Origin: Larix kaempferi
Lineage: Eukaryota > Streptophyta > Pinopsida > Pinales > Pinaceae
Assembly (NCBI GenBank): GCA_027924585.1
Contig: BSBM01000825.1
Location: 1,902,001-1,966,000 of the forward strand
Length of the DNA: 64,000 bases
Direction: 5' to 3'
A program made the translations under genes and the position numbers. This document shows positions 22,605 to 33,170 of the stretch, in pieces. How positions within the stretch are numbered: position 1 is the first letter of the stretch; every line of letters starts with the position of its first letter. The notes below the pieces were generated by a model. That model did not search any database and was not told the origin of the DNA. It saw only the letters and a program-made list of their open reading frames with translations.

Positions 22605-23697
22605 TGTTAGTTTTTGTACTTAGGGAAGTGTTCCCCAAGTGACATTTGCCTAAGTCACTTAGAAGGGGGAAAAAGGTGACCTTCACATTAATTGCACTTA
22701 ATGAGACTTTATAAAATGAAAGTCACTTTTTGATAAATTTAAGTGGGTGAGTGAAATTAATTATTTATGAGAAATAAATGGAGCATTTAATTTCAACCAT
22801 TGATCTAAGTCAATCTCATCCATTGGATTTAGGGAACCCTAGGGTTTGATCAAAAAGCTTGAGGGAGGCATTCGAACTCACTTTTGAGAGATTCAAGAGA
22901 GGAGAAAAGATATTGAGCAAGAGAGAAAGAAGAGGCATGAATTTCGAGGGAGAGCAGCAGCTAGGGTAAGCTATAGCACGAATTCCGAGGAGGCACATAT
23001 TTCGAGGTAGTGTATTTTTCAGCAGAAGCACGCATCTCGAGGCACTCCGTACAGTATAATTTTTTTGGGCACAAGTTTCAAGAGAATTCTGGGCACAGGT
23101 TTCAAGGAGCAGCACACATCCTGAGGCAGCCATATTGCATAGAAATCGAGACATCCTGCACATATTTCGAGGTGATCTCCTGTACGGTTTTCGAGGGCAG
23201 TTTTGGGCACAATTTTCGAGGGCAGTACAATCCTGTACGGACTGTACTTTCAGCACAGAAATCGAGGTCTGATTTTCTGCACAGTTTTCGATGCAGTGGC
23301 ACAGATTTCAAGGTCGATATTTTTTGTGTTCGAATTTTGAGGAAGCTTGGCACAGTTTTCGAGGCAGCCAGCTGGTGCATTTAATGGTGGAGATAAGTTG
23401 TATTTCTCACTGTAATGCTGTACTGAAATATTGCTGATGAAATAATAATCTCTCTCTCTCTTACTGGTTTTCCCTGTGGGGGTTTTTCCAGGGCACAGTT
23501 GCTGAAAATTGTGAGTCTATCTTTTATGGTGTGCATGTTAAATATTTATTTTCTGCCTGTTAGTATGATTTTACAGCGTGTTTAATTGTTGAAGAAAATT
23601 TCATAAGTAACTTTCAGCGTATGCAAAACCGACTGAAAGTGAAAACCACTGAAATGTTGACATAAACCAGCAAGCAGTAAAACTCAGAAAATTTACA
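22605..23697 (+). repeat. Copia 3' LTR
   Basis: 1093 bases. It keeps the 37-base segment lost from the 5' LTR (gcctaagtcacttagaaggg and flanks). Its TTTCGAGG motif array (about 22935-23365) is better preserved than in the 5' LTR, where several CG sites read TG or CA. Confidence 0.95.
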
Positions 23698-23784
23698 CAT
23701 TTTATTTTACATTGCTTGAAATTATGAATATTCATTAGATACATGTAAGGGGCACTGTAAGGCTAATTTTTCAACCAGCAAAGG

Positions 23785-25403
23785 AGGTGCAGGTGTTGCT
23801 CACATCATTTGTGAAGGTGCACTTGGAAATGCTTGCTCTAGTGGTAGGATTATCCTTGGCTAGAAATCTATTATGCTATTGTATTCTTAAGTTGGATTGT
23901 TGAAACTTGATTTTATGTCTTCTTTGTGCATTAATTAAGGACTTTCACTTTATTACATTGTGGGTGTTTTTGAATTCAGGTGGCAGAGCATGTTCAACAT
24001 TTCCATTGTGCTTGTAGAACTAATGGTATTGGGAATGGTATTTTCCCCTAAAATTCCTCGCTGGCTTTTCAAGGTTTGGTATCCTTTTTCTTGCAAGAGC
24101 TTTGTTGATTTTCAATTTATTGTTAGGATTTATTGATTTGTAAATTAAATTAAAACCATTGTTTTGTCAAATTCACATCAAGGAAAAGTAGTTGAAGTTG
24201 AATCTGTGACAAAGACTATTTGGGGCAAGGGCAAAGTTGAAGAAGTTATGCTTCAATTAAGCGAAAGTAGCACAGGTTTTGTAGAGGAGGATGCTAGTTA
24301 ATTTGATCTTTTGAGTAAACGTTACTAGAATGCTTCTTGGGCTTGCTAATACATTAGGATGACTTTCATTGTGTCTAGGAAAACAAAACAAACAAATAAA
24401 TAAAATATTTATATGGATAATAGTAATTAATGCAGTATATCTGTTCTTTTAAAATGTTGAGCACAGAAGTGTAACAAGTCTACTGAGTTCCATGATTAGA
24501 TTTGCAACAAGTGCAATCAGTGGTAAGTCATGGGGATATCTTCCTTTTTATCTCACAAGTTTGAACCTCTGTAACTAGTTTGTTTGATAAGGATATTAGC
24601 AAACTTATCATCCTATTTTATCTATAAAAGGATGTGTTGAAAGTAAATGATGGCTATTTAATATTGAGCTTTGCAATTTTGGATCACAGTGGTTAGTGTT
24701 GGAGCAGCACTTTTCCTGTTTCATCAACTTGTTGGCATAATTGAAGGTGTTTATTACTCCACTTCTGTGTTTTTGAGCGTGCGTTGGTATCGCCTTTGAT
24801 GTTGCAACAAGTGCTCTTGTGGGGGTTTCAAATATCACTGGTTAGTATGTACTTTTTAGTTTTAATCCTGGTTTTCTTTAATATAGAATTTTATGTTAAT
24901 TTGCTAATTATTGTAGAAAGAAAGATAGATATTGTTATACGAACAAATAGGTCAGTGGAAGTAAAAAAGAAAAAAGAAAAAAGAAAAATACCTAATTAGC
25001 AGTGTCTACTAAAGTTGAAAATAAAGTTTCATTAGATTATACTCTGACCATTAGTAAAGCAACGAAGAAAGAAGAAATAACCTGCTTATTGGCATCCACA
25101 TAAACACACACTGCTTATGGGAATGGTGCAGTGCTGCTCACATCATTCATGAAGGTGCGATTGGAAATGCTTTCTCTAGTGGAAGGATTACCGTTGGCTA
25201 GAAATCTATTATGGTACGTATTATTAAGTTGAAACTTGATTTTATGTCTTCCTTTTGCATTAATTAAGGACTTTCACTTTAAGACATTATGGTTGTTTTT
25301 GAGTCTCACGTGGCAGAGCATGTTCACCATTGCCATTGTTCCTACAGTACTAATGGCATTGGGAATGTTATTTTCCCCTAAAATTCTTCACTGGATTTTG
25401 AAG
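23785..25403 (+). pseudogene. Captured plastidic glucose transporter (pGlcT-type) gene fragment
   Basis: Exon-like blocks are separated by introns. 23785-23873 reads LALVVGLSLARNLL; 23979-24073 reads MFNISIVLVELMVLGMVFSP; 24182-24328 reads TIWGKGKVEEVMLQLSE and EEDAS then a stop at a Trp position; 24690-24840 reads VVSVGAALFLFHQLVG, VYYSTSVF and, after a frameshift, DVATSALVGVSNIT. The order and motifs match the middle of plastid-envelope glucose transporters of the major facilitator superfamily. The first two blocks are repeated at 25126-25212 and 25314-25403. Retained introns mean DNA-level capture rather than a retrocopy. Stops and frameshifts show it is dead. Confidence 0.82.
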
Positions 25404-26007
25404 GTTGGCACCCACATACACATACAAGTCTTTAATGGAGCTTTAATCTTCCATAAAGACTTCGACCTTTATACATTCCTACCTTGCTCATATACTATTT
25501 TTGGACTATATTAAGGTGTCCTCTTCATCCCTCAACTTAATGGATCTCTATTGCGGTCTCTGAAGCTTACAACTTCTTCCCTTTGCAGGAAGTCTGAGTT
25601 TCGTTCCAACCCTTATGCTAGAGATAATCCCCAACAACTGCCACACCAGGCAAGCAATAGACACCTTATACTACATATAATCAAAGCTTTTGAAAATTTG
25701 TGATGGCCTGCACATCCAACCCAGGCATCATAGTAATTCATAGTATATTTCACGTTATTGGAAAAAAATGCAAGTGTGTATAATCAAATATTTGTTATTG
25801 CCATTGCCAAACCAACCCTTATAAATTGTTTGGTAACCTACTATTTAATTTTATCAATCTTTTTATGTATTCCAAGTGTTTTTTAACCATATGTTGCATT
25901 TGAATGAACATAACACTTCATGATAAACAAGATTTTATCATTTTATATGTGTGTTATTGGATTTCCAGTTTTGTGATAAATTAAACATAATGAATTTTGC
26001 TGAGCAG
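25404..26007. other. Spacer between captured fragments
   Basis: Intron-like T-rich sequence. A stretch at about 25588-25655 between an ag acceptor-like site and a cag reads KSEFRSNPYARDNPQQLPHQ in one frame and may be an exon I cannot identify. Confidence 0.35.
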
Positions 26008-26350
26008 GTTCTTCCTGGTGATATGGGTACTGAAAATCAAGCCTCATTTTGTGATTTATCAACGGCCAATTTTTGGATTATGAGGTTAGATTCTTGATTT
26101 CATCACTCTTGTTATTTTCTCTTACAAGCTTTGTTTGATTTTTGGTTCAATTGCTTGATTTATGTGTCCTACATGTTTTTAGGAGTCATCAATTTGAGCA
26201 ACATTTTTCTCACAGATGCTACCTGTGAATGAGGCCAGTATAAAATTTGAGATATGGGACACTGCAGGATGAGAAATATATCATAGCTTGGATCCCATGT
26301 ATTATCATGGTGCTGCTGCAATGATAATTGTTTATGACACCACAAATTTG
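26008..26350 (+). pseudogene. Captured RAB5/RABF2-type small GTPase exons
   Basis: Exon 1 (26008-26084, after a cag acceptor) reads VLPGDMGT and, after a one-base shift, KSSLIL then stop then FINGQFLDYE. This is the P-loop exon of RAB5 (GDxGxGKSSL). Exon 2 (26183-26350, after tttttag and before gtaggt) reads ESSI, stop, ATFFSQMLPVNEASIKFEIW, DTAG, stop, EIYHSLDPMYYHGAAAMIIV and YDTTN. WDTAG is the switch-II G3 box and YHSLxPMYYxGAAA is characteristic of plant RAB5. In plants this GTPase controls endosome to vacuole traffic. Three lesions kill this copy. Introns are retained, so it was captured as DNA. Confidence 0.85.
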
Positions 26351-26686
26351 GTAGGTAACATTTCTTCTTTTCAAGTAACATTTTAGGCATGAACACATAA
26401 CTTATATCCATATTTGGCACTGAAGTTCCGCATCTAATATTATTTTGTTTGTTTTGTGCTTTTAGGTTTAAGAGATGAGTGATAAATAACTTTATAAAGA
26501 TGTAGTTTCTTGTAGGACAAGGTTCTCTCTAATGTTTGCATACTCACTGAATTTGGACTTGAACTTGGCCGAGTTGACCAAGTTGACCTCTGGTCTCTTC
26601 AACTCAGCCTATAAAATGCTTTAGTAGTCAGTTTCATACTGAATTGGTCAGATCCTGTTTTTTTATTGTTATTATGGTATCCTTTT

Positions 26687-27622
26687 TTTTTTTTCCTTTT
26701 TTTTCCTTGGAAAAAGTCCGTAATTTTATTTCAAAAAGATGATTAAAATTACATACTGCACATGTAGTAGAATCAACAAGGATCCCTACATTTTCACATA
26801 TTTCTGTCCCATATAAGCAGAAACAACAGCTTATAATGAGCTGAACCAAAAAAAAGAGAACAAGAAGTAGAACAGATATATCATGAACAGTGGTGAAATT
26901 GGGGCCACCGGTTTCAGATCTGGTCCCTAAAACCGCCGCCGCCGCCACTGGATCGTGCTCAGACCTAATGGGTCGCCGCGCAAAGGCACCGCCCTCTCTC
27001 CATACTCAGAAAAATCCATCACGCTCCATCAATGCCTGAAAGCAAAACGTAGGAAAGAGAAGAGGCCTCCATGGAAGAATCCATGGCCGCCAAGATACGC
27101 TCAAACCCTTGATAGCCAACAAGATTGACTGAAATCGGCCAAATCCAACAGCACGTCCCGTTTGTCCCACCGGTCTCCAAGAACCAAGAAAGAAGCCTCA
27201 AAACGGCTCCGCAGAACAGGTCTCGATGACCTTCAAAGGAGGGAGCCACCGGAACAGAGCAGAGTTGCCGCTCCGTCAGGATAGCCGCCGATTGTTGCTG
27301 TAGTCAAGCCGTCGTTGGAAACCTCCGTCAGGAATGCCGCCTATGGAAGCCGTTGTGGTGAGCCACCGTTGGAAGCCATCGAAGCCGCTGTTGGAAGCCG
27401 CTCCGCACAGCAGAATAAGGGCCGCCTCACCACAATGCCATGAAAGGATGCGTCACCCCTCTGCACCCGCTGCCGCTGCCACAGGAATGCAGGTTCCCTC
27501 GCCGTCGACCATGAGCTACAGGGCAGAAGGAGTCTAGCGACCAGGGAAAGAGCCCTGGCCGCCGAGATCAACTCGGATCGGCTCAAAACCCTAGGTTGCA
27601 GAGCTCCATCCCCGGCCGCCTT
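26687..27622 (-). mobile_element. Non-autonomous poly(A) retroposon with GC-rich 5' end
   Basis: Flanked by the 18-mer ttattatggtatcctttt at 26669-26686 and 27623-27640. The T-rich left end (ttttttttttttcc) is the tail of a minus-strand insertion. The 5' half (27000-27620) is GC-rich, with gccgccgccgcc-like runs typical of plant LINE leaders; the 3' part (26700-26900) is an ordinary AT-rich UTR. No reverse transcriptase is present. It is probably an internally deleted LINE or a retroposed transcript. A 76-codon minus-strand frame at 27019-27249 has no recognisable domain. Confidence 0.8.
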
Positions 27623-27640
27623 TTATTATGGTATCCTTTT

Positions 27641-28018
27641 ATTATTACTGTTAAGTTATTATGTAATAGTAACAGTAATAACGTAACAATTTCATGCTTT
27701 TTCAGGCTAATAGAGACTTTAGTATTGAGGTTCTGGTTTGATCGGTTATATGCTATATTTTCACACTGCTCGCAAGATCTATGTTTGCTTAGTTGTTAGA
27801 AGTCTAGTTAGTTTAATTCAGATTTTGAAAAGGGCTCCACAACTATCGTGTTTTTTAAATTTTTTTACCAGCAGCTATACATAATAGCAATAGCAATCTG
27901 TTGTGTAGACACAGGGCCAAGATATGTTGATGGTTGGCCCATGCAAACCCTTATCCCGTCTTTAGCTTTGATTTGATATGCTTTTGGTTGGCCCATGACT
28001 GGGATTTAGCGACGGTTG
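27641..28018. other. CACTA interior, no recognised feature
   Basis: AT-rich sequence after the retroposon. I see no exon match to the RAB5 fragment here. Confidence 0.4.
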
Positions 28019-28454
28019 TGTTGAGGTCATGAGATAGTGGATCTATGGTGAAGCAATAAGCCTTAATCCAACCAAGCCTAAATACAATAGAAATGAAACA
28101 ACACTTGAATGATGAATACAATAGCAATTGTTATAATACAAAAGCACTTGAACAAGACAAGCGCACTAGAAGAAGATTTCCCTTAGGCCTTTATCAAATA
28201 ATAACTTGAGTGAATGGATTATCAAATAGTAACTTGAGTGAATGGATTACAAATGAGTAGTGTGCTTTATTTATACACCTTCCTTTGGGATTTAGGGTGC
28301 TAGGCCCAAGAAGTTGACTAGAATGACCTAATCAAATATAGAAAAATACAATAAAGTGGGTTGAATACCCATATGTAGGATCAATAAAGCCCTTGATACA
28401 TAAAATAGAGGGTTGGCACTTGGAATCAAATGAAGATAAACTATAATTTCAACA
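28019..28454 (-). repeat. Copia-type 3' LTR, minus strand
   Basis: Read on the minus strand it starts TGTTGAAATT and ends CTCAACA (436 bases). A TATA-like ggtgtataaataaag lies in its middle, and a purine tract (aagatgggg, 28455-28463) precedes it, as expected for a 3' LTR. A 29-base duplication (aacttgagtgaatggatta) sits near 28205-28260. The matching 5' LTR was not found. Confidence 0.5.
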
Positions 28455-29895
28455 CCCCATCTTATGCTGAACTAGGGGCACGATGAAGGTATTACATCCA
28501 CAAATTATCACTATGCATAACAATAGATTGTCACAATACCTCCCTGTAATGCTGAGTCGGGGGTCATGCCATATTTCTTGTGGAGTAAACCTTTGTGATA
28601 TTTATTTGGATTGATTGTGCTACAAGCCTACAAAGAGTCTTTGGCAGAGAAAACTGGTATTTATTAGGAAGAGGAGGGTAAACTGAAATAAGGGCCTATG
28701 GTGGGGCAACTTTGAATTTTGTGTGGAAGAACATGCAAGAAAATAAACAGCAATCTGTGAGAGTAGCAATGACCCACCTAAGCAAAGAAAGGAAGAATGG
28801 AGGAGTAGGATCATTGTCATCCAACAACTTCGCATCCAATTGGAAAATGTCATCACTGAATTGAGCATCACCAGTTGGAGAAGCATCGGTATGTTTCACA
28901 TCTGTGGTGGTAGTAATCTCATTTGACATACCTTATAATACATCATCATATGCATAGCATCATGATCATTAACTGTATCCTACTAACATTTCCTTGCTAA
29001 AAATGAATCTCAAACAAATTATTGTCAATCATATGACAAATCAAGGTTTCAAATCAAATAGGCTTCATAAAATAACCTTTCTAATCATAAGAAGTAGTTA
29101 TACATACTTGTTTCTTTACTAGTCATACCTGCTAGTTGTAACTATACCATTCATTATACTTTCACCTACAGTGATGTGATTGTTGTACCTTCATCTCTTC
29201 TTTTTCCTTGCTACAACCTTGTGAACTATGTCTTCACATATCAGCCGAGCACTCTCAAATCTGCGATTGTCAAAAGGAAATGAGGGAAACGCGGGAGGCC
29301 ACTTTAGAATTTTTATTCCTTATGCCTACCCAACCTTACTGCTTCCAGTGGTGAGTTTTCTAGATGCCTAACGTTGATTTATTTCCAAATTTAAGTGACC
29401 TGTTACTGCCCTTTCTCCTACTACAAATCATCCTCAGACGTATGGCAATAACAATCTTGATTTGACACTTCAGTCCCACTCAAAATTCCAATGTTAAAGG
29501 TGAAATAAGTGTGCCTTCACAAGGCGAGGATTATGGAGAGATAACGTTGACCAAAAAGAGACTTCTCTGTGACTGTTCCAACTTTTACTGCTACTGCTGC
29601 GAACTCCATATCAACAAGAGTTTCAGAGATGAAACCACACAATTTGACCATCAATATCACTTGAGGGGACTTGGGGGATATTCGCCTAGGGTTTGGGTTC
29701 CTTTCCAACAACTTGAACCACTTGCAATAGGAATTAGATTCTGCAATCTTTGACCTGGTCCGTCTTATGATGGCCTTTTAAAAAATAAGACGCTAGTACT
29801 TTTAAATCATGTGGAAAGGTGGGTTGAAGTTAATGGCTAATCTTAAACCTACTAATCTTCAACCTACTGTGCTTGTACTTCTAATATATAACCTA
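28455..29895 (-). other. Remnant interior between two LTR-like segments
   Basis: Lies between a minus-strand 3' LTR and a minus-strand primer site but is only 1.4 kb and has no readable gag or pol. The minus-strand frame at 28696-28929 (MSNEITTTTDVKHTDASP) resembles no domain I can name. The two bounding LTRs are not alike, so this is probably two broken elements joined. Confidence 0.35.
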
Positions 29896-30740
29896 GCTTT
29901 GGTGCCATGTTGATTTAACATGTATTTTCAGATTTGATAACTATTACCTAATGATATTAAGCCACAATTTATCATTGAATAAGTACACACTGAAAATATC
30001 AACTATAAATACAATGGAAACATTAAAAATAGATAAATACTCATGCACAATAGATACAAAAGATTTATCCTGGGAAACCCTCATGGGGAAGAAAACCAAG
30101 TACAATCCAACCATGAACATGCTCTAGTTAACAAGAGCATCACCATATGAAGAAATTTAGTTAACAAGAGCATCACCATATGAAGAAACCCTAAAACACG
30201 AGGAAGACAAAAACAATACTTATCTCCAACGTGAGATTGTCTCCAAGATCCTAGTGCAATAGAGAGATGAACCAAAGCCAAAAGATCAATCCCAAATACA
30301 AGATATTTCATCTACTTCATGAGGAAACCCTAACAAGGTATCTCCTCTCTCCTTATGTGCAATTCCAACATGATCAAGCGAGTGATGAGTGAGCGAATGA
30401 ATGGGATGAATGACCTTCTATTTATACAAATGTTTGTCCTTATCATTCTGGGTCTGGGTCGATCTAACATATGCACATCATGTACCCACATGGCACATAT
30501 CATCGAGGCTTCCTTCCTCATTCAATGGTCTTGTATTGGCGTCTAGAACATCTTTATTCTTCCACAAGAAAGGTTGTCTATGTTGTTTTCCTCCTCTAAC
30601 CTCTTGCCACGTCTGCCCGCTAGTCGCTACTGTCCTAGGAGAAACATCAACATTATATGCATTTGTGGATGGTACCAAGTGCAAACCTGTTGGTGCCGAT
30701 TGCATCACCTGACCTGGAAGGGACATCAAGTGAGGCAAGA
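29896..30740 (-). repeat. Degenerate Copia 5' LTR with primer site, minus strand
   Basis: On the minus strand the sequence catggcaccaaagctaggtt follows aaatcaaca and resembles the plant Copia junction (LTR end, then a tggtatcagagc-like primer site at 29896-29907). A TATA-like tataaatag lies near 30420 on the minus strand. A 35-base unit (agttaacaagagcatcaccatatgaagaaa) is duplicated at about 30125-30190. The outer LTR boundary is uncertain. Confidence 0.4.
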
Positions 30741-32955
30741 AACAAAGGAATCCAACCCCGAGGAATTGACCTCGAGACCTCCTACATGAATCTCAAAGCA
30801 CTCAACCACTCGATCTAGCCCATCAGGCTTGTAGCTACATCTTTCTTGTGAAAGATATAACTTTATAGTTTTAAACAATAGATTGCTCCCATAATGATCC
30901 CATGGGGGTCTTAATCTCTTTCCCATGCAGGAACCTCATATGTGTAGATTGTAACTTCTGTGTAACAACAATACTGGCTGGAAAAACATTATGCCTTCTA
31001 TATGTTGGTATGATGACTATGACATTTTCACTCAGAATTTTATTATTCATATGATGATTATGGCTATTGCAGTTTATTTCACAAGAAAAGTATATATGTG
31101 ATTGGGTGCAAACAACCCTCCAAGAGTGGAAAGATCCTCTAAATAAGCAAGGCAAATAGTGTCAAAACCATCCAGTAGACCGAACACTCCAATAAATGAG
31201 TGTATGAAGGTGTGCTAGAGGTCTCAAATGAATTGAGACTTTATCATCAAACACTAGAAAACCTATGCACATACTGGCTCTGCTTTCTTCTTGCTAGAAT
31301 AGACTACTGTAATATGTCAACTTCAAGTGATGGGACAAAGAGTTATGCGCACCCTAATCTTGCTATCAAGTTGCCGTAGGAGTATGTTGGTTATCACAAG
31401 CTTGAAAACAGGGCACTACTAATGGTAAATTTGTTGTTCTTGTCAGGAAAATTGATGGGATCTATTACTGTCCCCAATTCTATCTGAAATATGCTACAAG
31501 AATCTCAAAACAGGGCTTAACAATAATGATCACAGGTTTGCTGAAATAGATCTACCAGATCGCACTTGAATGAATCCTACATATTAGTTCGATTCTTCCA
31601 TTATACAAAAAATAAACAAATAGGCCAAGGATGGCCCTTAGACCATTTAATTGTATCCTCAAAGTTCAGATAGGGAGGGTTGACCTAACTCAGAGTTTAT
31701 TTATTTTCTTTTTGAATTCCTTTTTTGTTTTCTTTAAGCTGAGTTCTTTTCTTGCCAATGTTTCCAAGTTTTAATCACCACTATCCAACCATCACACCAT
31801 GAAGTTGCAAAGGATTTTTCATGCATATCCAATCCATCTTTATTTCTGGCAGACACCATCTCATTAATGCAATATTTAGGAGAGATTTCTGTTGACTTGA
31901 GGCAGCCATCATTCAAAAATAACAAGACCTTGGTCCCAATGGATTTTAGACATAAAATAGGATCTGTAAAAGTTTTGCAACCCTAAACCAACATATTGCT
32001 TAGTAGTGTTATTAACATTGCTATTGTTGAAAGATGCCTTAGGACAATTACTGCTCTACAGGTTCATGAAAGCACACACCATTGACAATATACTTGAGAT
32101 ATTACTTTGTGTCCTGCAACTATGTAAGTATCCTAGATTTGACTCATGCAAATATTTAGAATGAAACGACCCACAAACTGTTTGTTGTCTAAAGCTTCCT
32201 TTGTCCATAATCAACCTAGAAGTAACCTAGAAATGCCTTCTTCTACTATAAGCAAATGAATTTCATTTTTAGCCCAAGAATGTTCAACATGCCCAAGGTT
32301 CTGCAATAAACCTTTGTCATCATAAGTTGAAAAATCCCCTTGTCACCCCTTTCCAAATAGAGGGTAAATCATAATAAATCATGTCGAGTCTTTTAATGAA
32401 GTCGATGTTAAATATGGTCGAGCTTCGACCTTTTTGTATTATAATTTTGTAATTCAGTCGGTCTCTAGCCGACTTAGTAAGTCATGTCGACTCAAGTAAG
32501 TCATGTCGAGTTGAGTAGAGTCCAGTCGACCAATATTAGTTGGTATCGACCACGAGCAGCAGCGACACATTCGAAACTTGTAGGAAGCCTCACGACAACT
32601 GAGTCTACGAAAAGCATGTACTCAAGCAGAAGACATCTATACTACACAGAGAAAGCGCTTCACGTTAATAATGACAAAAGAACACTTAAATTGATCAAGC
32701 CCCCCGGTACTGACACACATAAACATCTATTCAATGTCATTTCAGATGTTTTTTAGGCAGTTGGTGAGTTGGTGCAATGGCAGAGCGTAGAAGCCCAGAA
32801 GCTCCTGGACCATGGAAGATGAATCCGGCAGGAAGGTGAAAGGGGTAAGCGGCACGATTGGCCACTACCAGACTGCTGACAGAGACTAAAGGAATCATAG
32901 TTCATGGTTGTTAATGTTTTCTTCGGGATGAAGAAAGATTTTGAGGTGGGGGAGA
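30741..32955. other. CACTA interior, no recognised gene
   Basis: No convincing coding sequence. From 32380 to 32560 it has a cluster of gtcgag/gtcgac words, and 32560-32955 probably belongs to the interior of the element whose 3' LTR follows. Confidence 0.35.
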
Positions 32956-33170
32956 TGTTGGAGGGGACCCTTCGGGATCCTTAATTGTCATTAGTTACTT
33001 ATGTAATAGTATAGTTAAAGAAGCCGTTGGAGCGGGTGCAACCGCTCCAACCTCATGTAACATGTATAAATAATACCATCAAGATGAATATAACCAGTTG
33101 AATGAATTCGACTCATCTCTCTTGTCTTGATATCTCTGTGTATGCTTATACTCTCTGCTTGAATACAACA
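32956..33170 (+). repeat. Short LTR (215 bp) with polypurine tract
   Basis: TGTTGGAGGGG to ATACAACA, preceded by the purine tract aggtgggggaga (32944-32955). A TATA-like gtataaataatacc lies at about 33063. This looks like the 3' LTR of a small Copia-like element whose 5' part is lost or unrecognised. Confidence 0.55.

Larger units (their letters stand above)
17192..23697 (+). mobile_element. Complete Ty1/Copia LTR retrotransposon, decayed
   Basis: Two LTRs (17192-18247 and 22605-23697) flank gag-pol, with a 5-bp target duplication CATTT at 17187-17191 and 23698-23702. The primer binding site follows the 5' LTR directly and a purine tract precedes the 3' LTR. Domain order is gag, knuckle, protease, integrase, reverse transcriptase, RNase H, which defines Copia. 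The frame has many TAG/TGA codons and several frameshifts, so the copy is dead. It is nested inside the CACTA element and is therefore younger than it. Confidence 0.95.

Noticed and set aside
28696-28929. Possible small gene starting MSNEITTTTDVKHTDASP
   Set aside because: Short, no domain, located between degenerate LTRs, and overlapped by another frame on the same strand.
28019-30740. A single Copia element with LTRs at both ends
   Set aside because: The two LTR-like segments begin and read differently, and the 1.4 kb between them has no gag-pol, so pairing them is not supported.
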